Assembly: GCF_009193185.1 (NCBI RefSeq)
Contig: NZ_VUKF01000012.1
Coordinates: 41,550 to 105,549 of the forward strand
Source: Georgenia thermotolerans
GTDB taxonomy: Bacteria; Actinomycetota; Actinomycetes; Actinomycetales; Actinomycetaceae
Direction: 5' to 3'
Length of the DNA stretch: 64,000 nucleotides
Shown: positions 33,156-42,215 of the stretch, piece after piece
Numbering within the stretch: position 1 is the stretch's first letter
Layout of the letters: each line of letters starts with the position of its first letter
The notes under the pieces: model-generated
Told to the model about the DNA's origin: nothing
Database searches by the model: none
What the model saw: the letters and a program-made list of their open reading frames with translations, nothing else
Program-made: the position numbers and the translations under genes

Positions 33156-34334
33156 ATGACCGTGGAAACGCTGGCTACGTCCGACCTCGACCTCTTCGCC
33201 GACGAGGTCCTGCTCGACCCCTACCCGTACTTCGCCCAGCTCCGGGAGCAGGCCGCCGTGGTCCGGCTGCCCACGAACGGCGTCTGGGCGCTGACGCGCT
33301 ACGAGCACATCCGCGAGGCGCTGGCCAACTGGGAAACCTTCTCCTCCAACGCCGTCGCCTTCAACGACGACATGAACCAGGCGCTCGCCGGCACCAGCCT
33401 GGCCACCGACCCGCCGGACCACACGGCGCTGCGCGCCGCCCTCACCGAGAACCTCTCCCCGCGGGCGCTGCGCAAGCTCAAGGGCGACATCGACGCCAAG
33501 GCGGACGCCCTCGTGGCGCGGCTCGTCGAGCGCGGGTCCTTCGACGCGATCGAGGACCTCGCCCGCGCGCTGCCCCTGGAGGTGGTCTCGGACCTGATCG
33601 GCGTGCAGGGCGAGGCCCGGGCCAACATGTTCCGCTGGGCCGACGCCGCCTTCAACGTGCTCGGGCCGATGAACCAGCGGACCATCGAGAACTTCCCGAT
33701 CGCCGGCGAGCTCTTCCAGTGGTCGTTGCAGGTGCAGGCCGAGGATCTGATGCCGGGCTCCATGGGGCGGGCCATCTTCGACGCCGGCGAGCGCGGTGAC
33801 ATCCCGCGCGAGAGCTGCGGCCACATCGTCCACCAGTACGTCGGGGCGGGGACGGACACCACGATCGCGTCGATCGGCAACGCCCTGGCGCTGCTCGGCG
33901 CGCATCCCGACCAGTACGAGCTCCTCCGCCAGGACCCGTCGCTCATCCCCTCGACCTTCAACGAGGTCCTGCGCCTCGAGGCGCCCGTCCACGCGTTCGG
34001 CCGGCGCGTCACGGAGGACGTCGAGGTCGACGGCACCCGCATCCCCGCCGGCGAGCAGGCCGCGATCCTCTTCGGCTCCGGCAACCGCGACCCGCGCCAC
34101 TACGAGAACCCGGACGCCTTCGACGTCCGCCGCAACCCCATCGACCACCTCTCCTTCGGGTACGGCGTGCACGGGTGCGCGGGACAGGGTCTGGCCAAGC
34201 TCCAGGCGCACGCGGTCCTCGAGGCGCTGACCCGGCGGGTCCGCCGGTTCACCATCGGGCAGCCGGTGCGCCACCTCAGCAACATGACGCGGAGCCTCGA
34301 GCAGCTGCCCGTGCTCGAGGTCGAGCCCGTCTGA
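33156..34334 (+). CDS. Cytochrome P450, CYP199-like
   Basis: A 392-residue soluble class I P450. The I-helix V-G-A-G-T-D-T-T is about residue 229, E-V-L-R about 270, and the haem loop F-G-Y-G-V-H-G-C-A-G-Q-G-L-A about 334-347. The haem loop and the E-T-F-S-S-N-A-V-A-F-N-D N-terminal region resemble CYP199-type enzymes, which demethylate 4-methoxybenzoate to 4-hydroxybenzoate. I am confident of P450 and its redox partners, less so of CYP199 substrate. A product 4-hydroxybenzoate would be used by PobA at 53 kb. A strong hairpin follows the stop. Confidence 0.87.
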   Translation: MTVETLATSDLDLFADEVLLDPYPYFAQLREQAAVVRLPTNGVWALTRYEHIREALANWETFSSNAVAFNDDMNQALAGTSLATDPPDHTALRAALTENLSPRALRKLKGDIDAKADALVARLVERGSFDAIEDLARALPLEVVSDLIGVQGEARANMFRWADAAFNVLGPMNQRTIENFPIAGELFQWSLQVQAEDLMPGSMGRAIFDAGERGDIPRESCGHIVHQYVGAGTDTTIASIGNALALLGAHPDQYELLRQDPSLIPSTFNEVLRLEAPVHAFGRRVTEDVEVDGTRIPAGEQAAILFGSGNRDPRHYENPDAFDVRRNPIDHLSFGYGVHGCAGQGLAKLQAHAVLEALTRRVRRFTIGQPVRHLSNMTRSLEQLPVLEVEPV

Positions 34335-34349
34335 CCTGGCCCCGCACAC

Positions 34350-34385
34350 CGCTGACGCCCCCGCCCGCCGGCGGGGGCGTCAGCG
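34350..34385 (+). terminator. Strong hairpin terminator after the P450 gene
   Basis: CGCTGACGCCCCCGCC (34350-34365) and GGCGGGGGCGTCAGCG (34370-34385) form a perfect 16-bp stem with a four-base loop, 16 bases after the stop. No T-tract follows, as is usual in high-GC actinobacteria. Confidence 0.8.
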
Positions 34386-34537
34386 CGCCCGGGTCCGGCG
34401 TCCCGGCCCGCCGCGCCGGGACGGTGGTCCTCTCGGTTCTCGCCGCCGGCCTGCCAGACTGCGGCCAAGCCCTGTTCCCCGCCGCGGGTCGCCACGTGCG
34501 CGATCCGCGGCCCCCGCCATGCCCGAAGGAGCGCCCC

Positions 34538-35530
34538 ATGACTGATACCAGCCGCCTTGGACGCGTCGGAGTGATGCTGCCCCGCGACCTGCCCGTCGGC
34601 CAGATCCTTGACTTCGCCGTCCGGGCCGAGGAGCTCGGCTTCGACGAGCTGTGGACCGTGGAGGACCTCGGCTACCGGGGCGGCATCGCGCAGACGGCCG
34701 CCGTGCTGGGCGTGACCTCACGCATCCACGTCGGCATCGGCATCCTGCCCGCCGCCGTGCGCAACGTCGCCTTCGCCGCCATGGAGGTCGCGACCCTCGA
34801 ACAGCTCCACCCCGGCCGGATCACCGTCGGGCTCGGGCACGGCATGCCGGGCTGGATGAAGCAGGTCGACGTGTGGCCCGCCAGCCCGCTGACCCTCCTG
34901 CGGGAGTACACCGAGGCGCTGCGCGCCCTGCTCCGCGGGCACACCGCCGCCGCGGGCACGTACGTGCGCACCGCCGACCTCACGCTCGAGGAGATCCCCG
35001 ACGAGGTCCCGCCGCTGCTGCTCGGCGTGCGCGGGCCGCGCTCCCTCGAGCTGACCGGGGCCGTCGCCGACGGCGTCATCCTGGCCGAGCCCGCTCACCC
35101 CACCTACATCACCGCCGCCCTGCGCCACCTCGCCGCCGGCGCCCCCGCGGACGGACCTGCCCCGCAGGTGGTGACCTACGACGTCGCCGCCGTCGCCGAG
35201 ACCGACCAGGCCGCCTGGGCGACGGTGCGCCCCGCGCTCGCCCCGATCGGCGAGCCGGACTGGCGCCCCCACGTGGCCGGGCTGCCCTTCGCCGACGACC
35301 TCGCCGCCCTGCGCGCCGCGTCCGGCAGCGCGCAGGAGTTCGCCGCCCGCCTCCCCGACGAGTGGGTCGCCGAGCTGTCCTTGGCCGGGACGAGCGAGCG
35401 CGTGCGCGCCGGCATCGCCGCGCGCCACCGCGCCGGCGCCACCAGCGTCGTCCTCACCCCCACCGGGCCCGACCGGGTGGCCGCGCTGGACGGCCTCGCG
35501 ACGGCCCTCGAGGCGCGGGTGGGGGTCTAG
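34538..35530 (+). CDS. LLM-class flavin-dependent oxidoreductase
   Basis: A 330-residue luciferase-like monooxygenase (F420 or FMN type). Family features are G-V-M-L-P-R-D-L-P at the start, A-E-E-L-G-F-D-E-L-W-T-V-E-D, V-G-I-G-I-L-P-A-A-V-R-N near residue 65-76, and G-R-I-T-V-G-L-G-H-G. Barrel and length are complete. Substrate is unknown; the gene stands alone behind a terminator and is convergent with the LacI gene, their stops overlapping by three bases. Cofactor F420 is likely from family bias in actinobacteria but not proven. Confidence 0.85.
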   Translation: MTDTSRLGRVGVMLPRDLPVGQILDFAVRAEELGFDELWTVEDLGYRGGIAQTAAVLGVTSRIHVGIGILPAAVRNVAFAAMEVATLEQLHPGRITVGLGHGMPGWMKQVDVWPASPLTLLREYTEALRALLRGHTAAAGTYVRTADLTLEEIPDEVPPLLLGVRGPRSLELTGAVADGVILAEPAHPTYITAALRHLAAGAPADGPAPQVVTYDVAAVAETDQAAWATVRPALAPIGEPDWRPHVAGLPFADDLAALRAASGSAQEFAARLPDEWVAELSLAGTSERVRAGIAARHRAGATSVVLTPTGPDRVAALDGLATALEARVGV

Positions 35531-36543
35531 GCCTCGGGCGTGGTCCGGGGCGCGACCGCCGAGCCCCGGACCACCAGCTGGAGCGGCAGCACCTGCCGGG
35601 TGGTCTCCCCGGGGCTGTCGATGACCCGGCCCAGCGCCTCCAGCGCCGCGTGGGCCAGCGCCCGCACGGGCTGGGCCAGGGTGGTCAGCCGCGGCCGGAG
35701 CCACTGGCCGAGCTGGATCCCGTCGCAGCCGACCACGGACAGGTCCTCCGGGATGCGCAGCCCCTGGAGCTCGGCCCCGCTGAGCAGGCCGACCGCGACG
35801 ATGTCGCTGCCGACGAACACCGCCGTGGGGGCCTCGACCCGGGTGAGGTAGGGGACGACGCTCGCGCCGTACTCCTCGGTGTAGGGCCCGCGGAGCACCA
35901 GGGTCTCGTCCGCCGCCAGCCCGTGCGCGGCCAGCGCGTCGCGGTACCCGCGCAGCCGGTCCTCGGAGGTGAGCAGCCCGGGCGGGCCGCCGACGTGGGC
36001 GATGCGGCGGTGCCCGAGCGTGGCCAGGTAGCTCGTGGCCTGGTAGGCGCCGCCGTAGTTGTCCACGGTGACCGTGGACACCGCCGTGCTCGGGGACAGG
36101 TCGACCTCCTCGTCGATGACGACGACGGGCAGCCCGCCCGCGATGGCGCGCTCGAGCTCGGGGTTGGTGCGGTGCATGCCGGCGAAGATGAGCCCGGCGA
36201 TGCTGTCCGTGCTCGACAGCTGCGCGCTGAGGGCGTTCTCGCGCGCGTGCTGCCGCCCCGAGGCGGCGATGAGGAGCGAGTAGCCCGCCTCGGCCGCCAG
36301 CGTGGAGCACTCCTCGGCCAGGGACGCGTAGAAGGGGTTGGTCAGCTCGGCCACCACCATGGCGATGAACCCGTCGCGTCGGGCGCCCCGGTCCACGCGG
36401 TAGCCGGTGGTTCGCACGGCGTTGTCAATCCGTTGCGCCGTCTTGTCCTGAACCTTCAGCTGGCCCCGGAGATACCGGGACACCGTCGAGACGGACACTC
36501 CCGCTTCTCGCGCCACCTGCGTCAGCGTCATCGCCACTCCCAT
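35527..36543 (-). CDS. LacI-family transcriptional repressor
   Basis: A 338-residue LacI protein. The HTH T-L-T-Q-V-A-R-E-A-G-V-S-V-S-T-V-S-R-Y-L lies at residues 6-25, with a hinge helix near 45-60 and a periplasmic-binding-like sensor after it (F-I-A-M-V-V-A-E-L-T-N-P-F-Y, V-G-G-P-P-G-L, D-L-S-V-V-G-C-D-G). It is divergent from the GATase/kinase/permease/hydrolase operon, which it probably represses until a sugar-like ligand binds. ATG 36543 or 36531 could be used. Confidence 0.9.
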   Translation of the reverse strand: MGVAMTLTQVAREAGVSVSTVSRYLRGQLKVQDKTAQRIDNAVRTTGYRVDRGARRDGFIAMVVAELTNPFYASLAEECSTLAAEAGYSLLIAASGRQHARENALSAQLSSTDSIAGLIFAGMHRTNPELERAIAGGLPVVVIDEEVDLSPSTAVSTVTVDNYGGAYQATSYLATLGHRRIAHVGGPPGLLTSEDRLRGYRDALAAHGLAADETLVLRGPYTEEYGASVVPYLTRVEAPTAVFVGSDIVAVGLLSGAELQGLRIPEDLSVVGCDGIQLGQWLRPRLTTLAQPVRALAHAALEALGRVIDSPGETTRQVLPLQLVVRGSAVAPRTTPEA

Positions 36544-36593
36544 CGGTGCGCCGCACCCTTACCGCGCGGTGAATCTGCCCAGACCCTCCGGTT

Positions 36594-36644
36594 TTGACGT
36601 CGGGCGAGCACGTCTCATAGTGTCGCACACAACACGTTGCGCAA
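36594..36644 (+). promoter_or_regulatory. Promoter and LacI-type operator of the catabolic operon
   Basis: TTGACG (36594-36599) and CATAGT (36616-36621) are spaced by 16 bp. Downstream, TTGCGCAA (36637-36644) is an 8-bp palindrome with the central CG typical of LacI-family operators, placed where a bound repressor would block the new transcript. A second dyad GCACC/GGTGC lies at 36652-36669. Confidence 0.55.
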
Positions 36645-36680
36645 AAGATGCGCACCAACGCAACGGTGCAAGGAGTGGTA

Positions 36681-37451
36681 ATGAAGGCTCTTCTCGCGGG
36701 CGAGTCCTGGGTCAACGCGGCCACCGACTACAAGGGCTACGACGCCTTCCCGCACGCCCAGGTCGAGATCGGGTGCGCCGTCCTGCTCGAGGCGCTGCGC
36801 GGCGCCGGGCACGAGGTGACCCACCTGCAGTCCCACGACGTCGCCGAGCACTTCCCCTCGACGCTCGAGGAGCTCGGCGCGTACGACGTCGTCCTGCTCT
36901 CCGACATCGGGTCCAACTCCCTGCTGCTGCCCCCGGTGGTCTTCGCCCAGGGGCGCCCGGCGCCCAACCGGCTCAAGCTCCTCGCCGAGTGGGTGCGCGG
37001 CGGCGGCGCGCTGGCGATGGCCGGCGGCTACCTCAGCTTCCAGGGCTTCCAGGGCCGGGCGAACTACCACCGCACCGCGGTCGAGGACGTCCTGCCCGTG
37101 CGGATCTCCCCTTACGACGACCGCGTCGAGACCCCCGAGGGCATCGGCGGCCGGCTGGCCGGCGTCGCCCACCCGATCACCGACGGGCTCGACGCGGAGT
37201 GGCCGATCCTGCTCGGCTACCAGCGGCTCGAGGCCCGCGAGGACGCCACCGTGCTCGCCACGATCGAGGACTCCCCGCTGCTCGCGGTGCGCCAGGTCGG
37301 GGAGGGGCGCACCCTCGCCTTCGCCTCGGACATCTCCCCGCACTGGGCCCCGCGGGAGTTCATGGACTGGGAGGGCTACGCGGTCCTGTTCGACCGGGCG
37401 GTCCGCTGGCTCGCCGGAGACCTGCCCGCCGCGGACGAAAGCGCTGCCTGA
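36681..37451 (+). CDS. Class I glutamine-amidotransferase-like (ThuA-related) protein
   Basis: A 256-residue protein with a GATase-like fold: M-K-A-L-L-A-G-E-S-W-V, Y-D-V-V-L-L-S-D-I-G-S-N, L-A-E-W-V-R-G-G-G-A-L-A-M-A-G-G-Y-L-S-F, and late G-R-T-L-A-F-A-S-D-I-S-P-H-W. The nucleophile-elbow cysteine of true amidotransferases is absent (G-G-Y-L-S), so hydrolysis of glutamine is unlikely. Related ThuA-like proteins act in sugar oxidation or isomer steps. AGGAG lies five bases before the ATG. First gene of the LacI-controlled unit. Confidence 0.75.
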   Translation: MKALLAGESWVNAATDYKGYDAFPHAQVEIGCAVLLEALRGAGHEVTHLQSHDVAEHFPSTLEELGAYDVVLLSDIGSNSLLLPPVVFAQGRPAPNRLKLLAEWVRGGGALAMAGGYLSFQGFQGRANYHRTAVEDVLPVRISPYDDRVETPEGIGGRLAGVAHPITDGLDAEWPILLGYQRLEAREDATVLATIEDSPLLAVRQVGEGRTLAFASDISPHWAPREFMDWEGYAVLFDRAVRWLAGDLPAADESAA

Positions 37452-37452
37452 C

Positions 37453-38379
37453 ATGAGCGGGCAGGCCCTCGACGTCGTCGTCGTCGGCAGCATCAACGTC
37501 GACCTGCGGCTCGACGTCGCGGCGATCCCCCGCAGCGGCGAGACGATCCTCGCCCGCGGCATGCAACGGGCGGCCGGCGGCAAGGGCGCCAACCAGGCGG
37601 CCGCCGCCGCCCGGCTGGGACGGCGGGTGGCCATGGTCGGCGCCGTCGGCGACGACGACGCCGCGGCCCTCGTGCTGCGCCGCCTCGCGGCCGAGGGCGT
37701 GGACACCGCCACCGTCGCGCGCGAGCCGGGCAGCACCGGCACCGCCATCGTCCTGTGGGAGCGGCCGGAGTCGACGATCGTCGTCCACGCCGGGGCCAAC
37801 GCCGCGGTGACGGCGGAGATGGTCCGGGAGCGGGCGGAGACGCTCCGCCGGGCCCGGGCGGTGCTCTGCCAGCTCGAGACGCCGGTCGAGGCGCTGGGCG
37901 CCGTCGTCGCCACCGCCCCGGGGCTCACGATCCTCAACCCCGCCCCGGCCCAGGGCCCGCTGCCCCACGACCTGCTCGCCCGCTTCGACCTCATCGTCCC
38001 CAACCGCTTCGAGCTGGGGAACCTCGCCGGCGCGCCGGACGAGCCGCGCACCCTCGCCGAGGTCGAGGCGGCCGCCCGGTCGATCGGCTCCGGCGCCGAC
38101 TGGGTCGTCACCCTCGGCGACGACGGCTCGCTCGTCGTCCCCGGCGACGGCGGCGACGCCGTGCACGTCCCGGCCCTGCCGGTCGACGCGGTCGACACCA
38201 CCGGCGCCGGAGACAGCTTCTGCGCCGGTCTCGTCGACGCCCTCCTCGACGGCGCTCCGCTCCTGGAGGCGGCCCGCTGGGCCACCCGGGTCGCCGCCGT
38301 CACCACCACCCGTCACGGGGCGATGGACTCCCTGCCCCGCCGTGACGAAATTCCGGAAGCCGCAGGCGCCACCAGGTAG
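37453..38379 (+). CDS. Ribokinase-like PfkB-family sugar kinase
   Basis: A 308-residue PfkB kinase of ribokinase type. G-S-I-N-V-D-L-R-L-D is near residue 12-21, A-G-G-K-G-A-N-Q-A near 42-50, and the catalytic D-T-T-G-A-G-D-S-F-C-A-G near 250-261. It phosphorylates a pentose-like sugar or nucleoside at a primary hydroxyl with ATP. The gene begins one base after the previous stop. Given the LacI regulator and the phosphotriesterase-family hydrolase, the product may be a phosphorylated sugar or lactone. Confidence 0.9.
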   Translation: MSGQALDVVVVGSINVDLRLDVAAIPRSGETILARGMQRAAGGKGANQAAAAARLGRRVAMVGAVGDDDAAALVLRRLAAEGVDTATVAREPGSTGTAIVLWERPESTIVVHAGANAAVTAEMVRERAETLRRARAVLCQLETPVEALGAVVATAPGLTILNPAPAQGPLPHDLLARFDLIVPNRFELGNLAGAPDEPRTLAEVEAAARSIGSGADWVVTLGDDGSLVVPGDGGDAVHVPALPVDAVDTTGAGDSFCAGLVDALLDGAPLLEAARWATRVAAVTTTRHGAMDSLPRRDEIPEAAGATR

Positions 38380-38417
38380 CGCTTCCGGCAGCACCACTAG
38401 GGAAAAGGTAGAAAGCA

Positions 38418-39467
38418 ATGACGCATACCCGTACGCCGTCGTCCCACGTTCCCGACGGCGGGAACGTCGCCGCCGCGGTCGCCGACGCCCCGGCCCCGCG
38501 GAGCACGCCGACGCGGAAGACCACCGCCACGGCCCTGCTCGTCCTGGCCACGGTCCTGGCGGGCACCCTCGGGCCGATGCAGTCCGCCGTGAACGGGCGG
38601 TTGGGTACCTGGCTCAGCGACGGCCACGCCGCCGCGCTCATCTCCTTCGGCACCGGCCTGGTGCTGATGTTCGTGATCGTCTTCTCCCGCAGGTCGACCC
38701 GGGAGCAGGCCCTCGCCATCCCGCGGATCATCAAGGAGCGGCGCATCCCGTGGCCGAACTTCCTCGCCGGGCTGTGCGGCGCCGTCATCGTCCTGTCCGA
38801 GGGCGTCTCGGTCGGCGGGCTGGGCGTGGCCACGTTCCAGATCTCGCTGATCTCCGGCATGGTCATCTCCGGCGTCGTGTGCGACCGGCTGGGCGTCGGC
38901 GTGGCGGTCAAGCAGCCGCTGTCCGCCCCCCGCATCCTCGGCGCGCTCCTCGCCGTGACCTCGACGGTCCTGGTCATCTCCCCGAACTTCCAGGCCCCGC
39001 ACGTCATCGCGCTGGCCATCCTGCCCTTCGTCGGCGGCCTGCTCGCCGGCTGGCAGCCGGCCGGTAACTCCAACGTCGCCAAGGCCACCGGCTCGATGTT
39101 CGTCGCCATCGGTTGGAACTTCCTCGTCGGCTTCACCGCGCTGCTCGTCGCCTACCTCATCCGCGCCGTGACCTCGGGCGTCGACTTCGCCCTGCCGGAG
39201 ACCTGGTGGATGTACCTCGGCGGCCCCCTCGGCCTGATGTCCATCGCGCTGATGGCCCTGCTGGTCCGCGGTCTCGGGCTGCTGCTGCTCGGCCTGGCCT
39301 CCACGGCCGGCCAGCTCGTCGGCTCGGTCCTCATCGACACCCTGATCCCGGCGCCCGGCCACGTCGTCCACGCCGTGACCCTGCTCGGCACGCTCGTCGC
39401 CCTGGTGGCCGCCGGGATCGCGATGATCCCGTCCCGGCGCGCCGAGGCGGCCGTGGGGGCGAAGTGA
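38418..39467 (+). CDS. DMT-superfamily permease with two DUF606 halves
   Basis: A 349-residue membrane protein with a 35-residue polar N-terminus and about ten helices arranged as two similar halves; G-P-M-Q-S-A-V-N-G-R-L-G in the first half is repeated in spirit by L-A-G-W-Q-P-A-G-N-S-N-V-A in the second. This is the DUF606/YdcZ branch of the drug/metabolite transporters. In this operon it is the only transport protein and should bring in, or export, the substrate of the kinase and hydrolase. Confidence 0.85.
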   Translation: MTHTRTPSSHVPDGGNVAAAVADAPAPRSTPTRKTTATALLVLATVLAGTLGPMQSAVNGRLGTWLSDGHAAALISFGTGLVLMFVIVFSRRSTREQALAIPRIIKERRIPWPNFLAGLCGAVIVLSEGVSVGGLGVATFQISLISGMVISGVVCDRLGVGVAVKQPLSAPRILGALLAVTSTVLVISPNFQAPHVIALAILPFVGGLLAGWQPAGNSNVAKATGSMFVAIGWNFLVGFTALLVAYLIRAVTSGVDFALPETWWMYLGGPLGLMSIALMALLVRGLGLLLLGLASTAGQLVGSVLIDTLIPAPGHVVHAVTLLGTLVALVAAGIAMIPSRRAEAAVGAK

Positions 39468-39471
39468 TCGC

Positions 39472-40509
39472 ATGAGCACCGGATACGTCCAGACGGTCAC
39501 CGGCCCGGTGGCCCGCGAGGACCTCGGCATCGTGCTCCCGCACGAGCACCTGTTCAACGACCTCTCCGGGGTGGTGGACGAGCCGTCCTACGACTTCTCC
39601 GCCGTCCTCGTCGGCCGGCCGGTCAGCGCCGCCCACCAGTGGGCGCTGCGGCAGGACCCCTACTGCTGCGCCGACAACATGGCGGACAAGCCGGTCGACG
39701 CCGTCGTGACGGAGATCGAGGCGTTCGCCCGGGTGGGCGGCCGCACGGTGGTCGACGCCACCGGCACACCGGCCATCGGGCGCAACCCCGAGCGGCTGCG
39801 CGCGGTCGCCGAGCGCACCGGGCTCAACGTCGTGATGTCGACCGGCGCCTACCTCGAGAAGTTCGAAGGGGCGGCCATCACCGCCCGCAGCGTCGACGAG
39901 CAGGCCCAGGCCATCTCCGACGAGCTCACCCACGGCGTCGGGGAGACCGGCATCCGGCCGGGGATGATCGGAGAGATCGGCATCTCCCCGTCCTTCACCG
40001 ACGGTGAGAGGGCCTCGCTGCGCGCGGCGGCGACGGCGCAACTGAACCACCCCTCGGTCGCGCTGAACATCCACCTGCCCGGCTGGGAGCGCCACGCCCA
40101 CGAGATCCTCGACATCGTCCTGGACGAGGTGGGGGTCGACCCGGCCAAGGTCTCCCTGGCGCACTCCGACCCGTCGGGGGACGACCCGGACTACCAGCGC
40201 GCCCTGCTCGACCGGGGGGTGTGGCTCGAGTTCGACATGATCGGCCTGGACATCACCTTCCCCAAGGAGGGCGTCTCCCCGACGGCGCCCCAGACCGCCG
40301 ACGCCGTCGCGGGACTCACCGAGGCCGGCTACGCCGGGCAGCTGCTGCTCAGCCACGACCTGTTCCTCAAGCAGATGTGGACGCAGCACGGCGGCAACGG
40401 GTTCGCGTTCGTGCCGACGGTGTTCCTCGCGATGCTGCGCCAGCGTGGCGTCCCCGAGGAGACCCTGGACCGTCTGGTCCGGGACAACCCCGCGGCGCTG
40501 CTGACCTGA
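39472..40509 (+). CDS. Phosphotriesterase-family metal hydrolase (possible lactonase)
   Basis: A 345-residue TIM-barrel hydrolase. The metal site H-E-H-L-F-N-D is at residues 24-30; M-I-G-E-I-G-I-S about 165 places Glu where classical enzymes have a carbamylated Lys; L-N-I-H-L, L-A-H-S-D and L-L-S-H-D-L-F give the remaining ligands. Members with this pattern include hydrolases of phosphorylated sugar gamma-lactones, which would suit the ribokinase gene upstream. Last gene of the LacI-controlled operon; a strong hairpin follows. Confidence 0.85.
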   Translation: MSTGYVQTVTGPVAREDLGIVLPHEHLFNDLSGVVDEPSYDFSAVLVGRPVSAAHQWALRQDPYCCADNMADKPVDAVVTEIEAFARVGGRTVVDATGTPAIGRNPERLRAVAERTGLNVVMSTGAYLEKFEGAAITARSVDEQAQAISDELTHGVGETGIRPGMIGEIGISPSFTDGERASLRAAATAQLNHPSVALNIHLPGWERHAHEILDIVLDEVGVDPAKVSLAHSDPSGDDPDYQRALLDRGVWLEFDMIGLDITFPKEGVSPTAPQTADAVAGLTEAGYAGQLLLSHDLFLKQMWTQHGGNGFAFVPTVFLAMLRQRGVPEETLDRLVRDNPAALLT

Positions 40510-40521
40510 CCGCGCCTGCGC

Positions 40522-40563
40522 GGCACCGGCCCCGCCCGCCGACCGGCGGGTGGGGCCGGTGCC
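40522..40563. terminator. Strong hairpin, probably bidirectional
   Basis: GGCACCGGCCCCGCCCGCC (40522-40540) pairs with GGCGGGTGGGGCCGGTGCC (40545-40563) over 19 positions with one G-T pair and a four-base loop. It lies between the convergent phosphotriesterase-like and DUF2252 genes. Confidence 0.8.
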
Positions 40564-40598
40564 GTCATGGCGGCGATGGGCGCCGCCCCGTCGCGGGC

Positions 40599-42032
40599 TC
40601 AGGGCCCCGGGGCCGCCCTACGCCGCGAGGGCGGGACCGGCGGTCGGCAGCCGCCCCGCGCGACGGCCTCGCCGAAGGCGGCGAAGTCCCGCGCGGTGAG
40701 GTCGGCGTAGGCCGTGGCGAAGTCGGCCACCGCGTGAACGAACTCCTCGTCGTCGCCCAGGTACCCGGCGATGCCGATGCGGTCGCCGGAGCGGGCGTGC
40801 GCCCGGGCCAGCGTCCATCCGCACAGCCGCCCGTAGAGCCGCAGCCCCTCGGGCACCATCTTCTCGACGTCCACCGACCCCTTCCAGTCGTTGAGCTGGC
40901 GCACGTAGAAGTCACGGGTCTGGCCGTCGAGCCCGACCGCCCGGTCGTAGCCGAGAAAGACGTCGCCGGCGGCCTGCATGATGCGTTGGCCGCTGACGAC
41001 CCGCCGTCCCTCGTGGCGTTCGGTCATGGGATCGAGGTGGGCCGCGAGCACGGACTGCTGGGCCTCCTTGACCTGGAGGAAGAGCGGGTCGTTGCCGTCG
41101 CGGCCCTGCAGGAGCACGATCCAGCAGCGGGTGCCCACGCTGCCGACGCCGACGACCTTCCGGGCCATGTCCACGAAGGTGTACGAGTTCACCAGGTCGC
41201 GGGTGCCCGGTTGCAGCGACTGGGCGTAGTGCCGGACCAGGCTCTCGATCGTCGCGGCGATCTCGTCGGCCTGCACCTCGGGTGCGAGGCTCGAGAGCCG
41301 GACGACCAGCGGCGGGGCGTCGACGATCCGCCGCCCGCCGTCGGCTGCCTCGGTGAGCTTGGCCAGCATGTGCCGGTGGTCGCGTCGGCGCGCCCGGGCC
41401 ATGGCCTTGTCCACCCGCCGGCCGCCGCGCTTGCCGAGCTTGTCGGCGACGTCCTGGCGCAGCTGGGCGACGTCCACGCGGGCGTACCAGACCTCGAGGT
41501 TGCCCATGGCGGCGAACCAGGCCATCGCGTCGCGGTAGCTGCGCACCGTCGCCTCCACGGCCCGGCGGACCTGCTTGTCCGAGAAGCTGCGCTCCCGCCC
41601 GGCGACGACGACGCTGGCCGCCAGCCGCTTGACGTCCCACTCCCACGGGCCGGGGAAGGTCTCGTCGAAGTCGTTGATGTCGAAGAGCAGCCGACGCTCG
41701 GGTGAGGCGAACATGCCGAAGTTGACCAGGTGCGCGTCGCCGCACAGCTGGGCGGTGAACCCGGAGGCCGGCGTGCGCACGAGGTCGGCGGCCATGATCG
41801 CGGCGCCGCCGCGGTAGAACGCGAACGCGGAGGCGGACATGCGGGCGTGCCGGATGGGCACGAGGTCCGGCAGGCGGGAGGGCATCTGGTCGGCCAGCAC
41901 TCCCACGGGGTCTCTTTCCTCCGTGGGTAGCTCCGCGTGCGAGGCCGGCGGGACCCGGGTGCGGGCCTGCGCGCCCGCGCGGAGGCGATCCTCGGGGGTG
42001 GCGCGTCGCTGCGCGGTCGCCGGAGCGTCCAT
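40599..42032 (-). CDS. DUF2252 family protein (kinase-fold-like)
   Basis: A 477-residue DUF2252 protein. The family motifs F-Y-R-G-G-A-A-I-M-A-A-D-L, L-C-G-D-A-H-L-V-N-F-G and F-D-I-N-D-F-D-E-T-F-P-G-P-W-E-W-D-V-K-R-L are clear (about residues 75-150); the G-D-x-H-x-x-N and D-x-N-D-F-D patterns resemble catalytic loops of aminoglycoside-phosphotransferase-like kinases. Function is unknown. The start at 42032 has GGAGG only one base away, so the true start may be at 42098 in the same frame. Confidence 0.85.
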   Translation of the reverse strand: MDAPATAQRRATPEDRLRAGAQARTRVPPASHAELPTEERDPVGVLADQMPSRLPDLVPIRHARMSASAFAFYRGGAAIMAADLVRTPASGFTAQLCGDAHLVNFGMFASPERRLLFDINDFDETFPGPWEWDVKRLAASVVVAGRERSFSDKQVRRAVEATVRSYRDAMAWFAAMGNLEVWYARVDVAQLRQDVADKLGKRGGRRVDKAMARARRRDHRHMLAKLTEAADGGRRIVDAPPLVVRLSSLAPEVQADEIAATIESLVRHYAQSLQPGTRDLVNSYTFVDMARKVVGVGSVGTRCWIVLLQGRDGNDPLFLQVKEAQQSVLAAHLDPMTERHEGRRVVSGQRIMQAAGDVFLGYDRAVGLDGQTRDFYVRQLNDWKGSVDVEKMVPEGLRLYGRLCGWTLARAHARSGDRIGIAGYLGDDEEFVHAVADFATAYADLTARDFAAFGEAVARGGCRPPVPPSRRRAAPGP

Positions 42033-42215
42033 GCCTCCATGGTGCGCGCCGCCCCCGCTGCCCCCATCCCCCGGGAGGGGTGAGCGGTCGCAGCCCATGA
42101 CCCCTTATCGAGCCCGTGGAGTTCTTCCGGACCCTCGAGCCGGCGCCGCGGCGCCACCGGTTAGCCTGACCGAGCGAGGGCGCGCCCGGCGCCCGGCGGA
42201 GGTGAAGGGGGCACG

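Noticed and set aside
36681..37451. Active glutamine amidotransferase
   Set aside because: The nucleophile-elbow position reads G-G-Y-L-S without a cysteine.
39472..40509. Organophosphate-degrading phosphotriesterase
   Set aside because: The family is right, but Glu replaces the carbamylated Lys and the gene lies in a sugar-type operon, so a lactonase or phosphodiester role is more likely.
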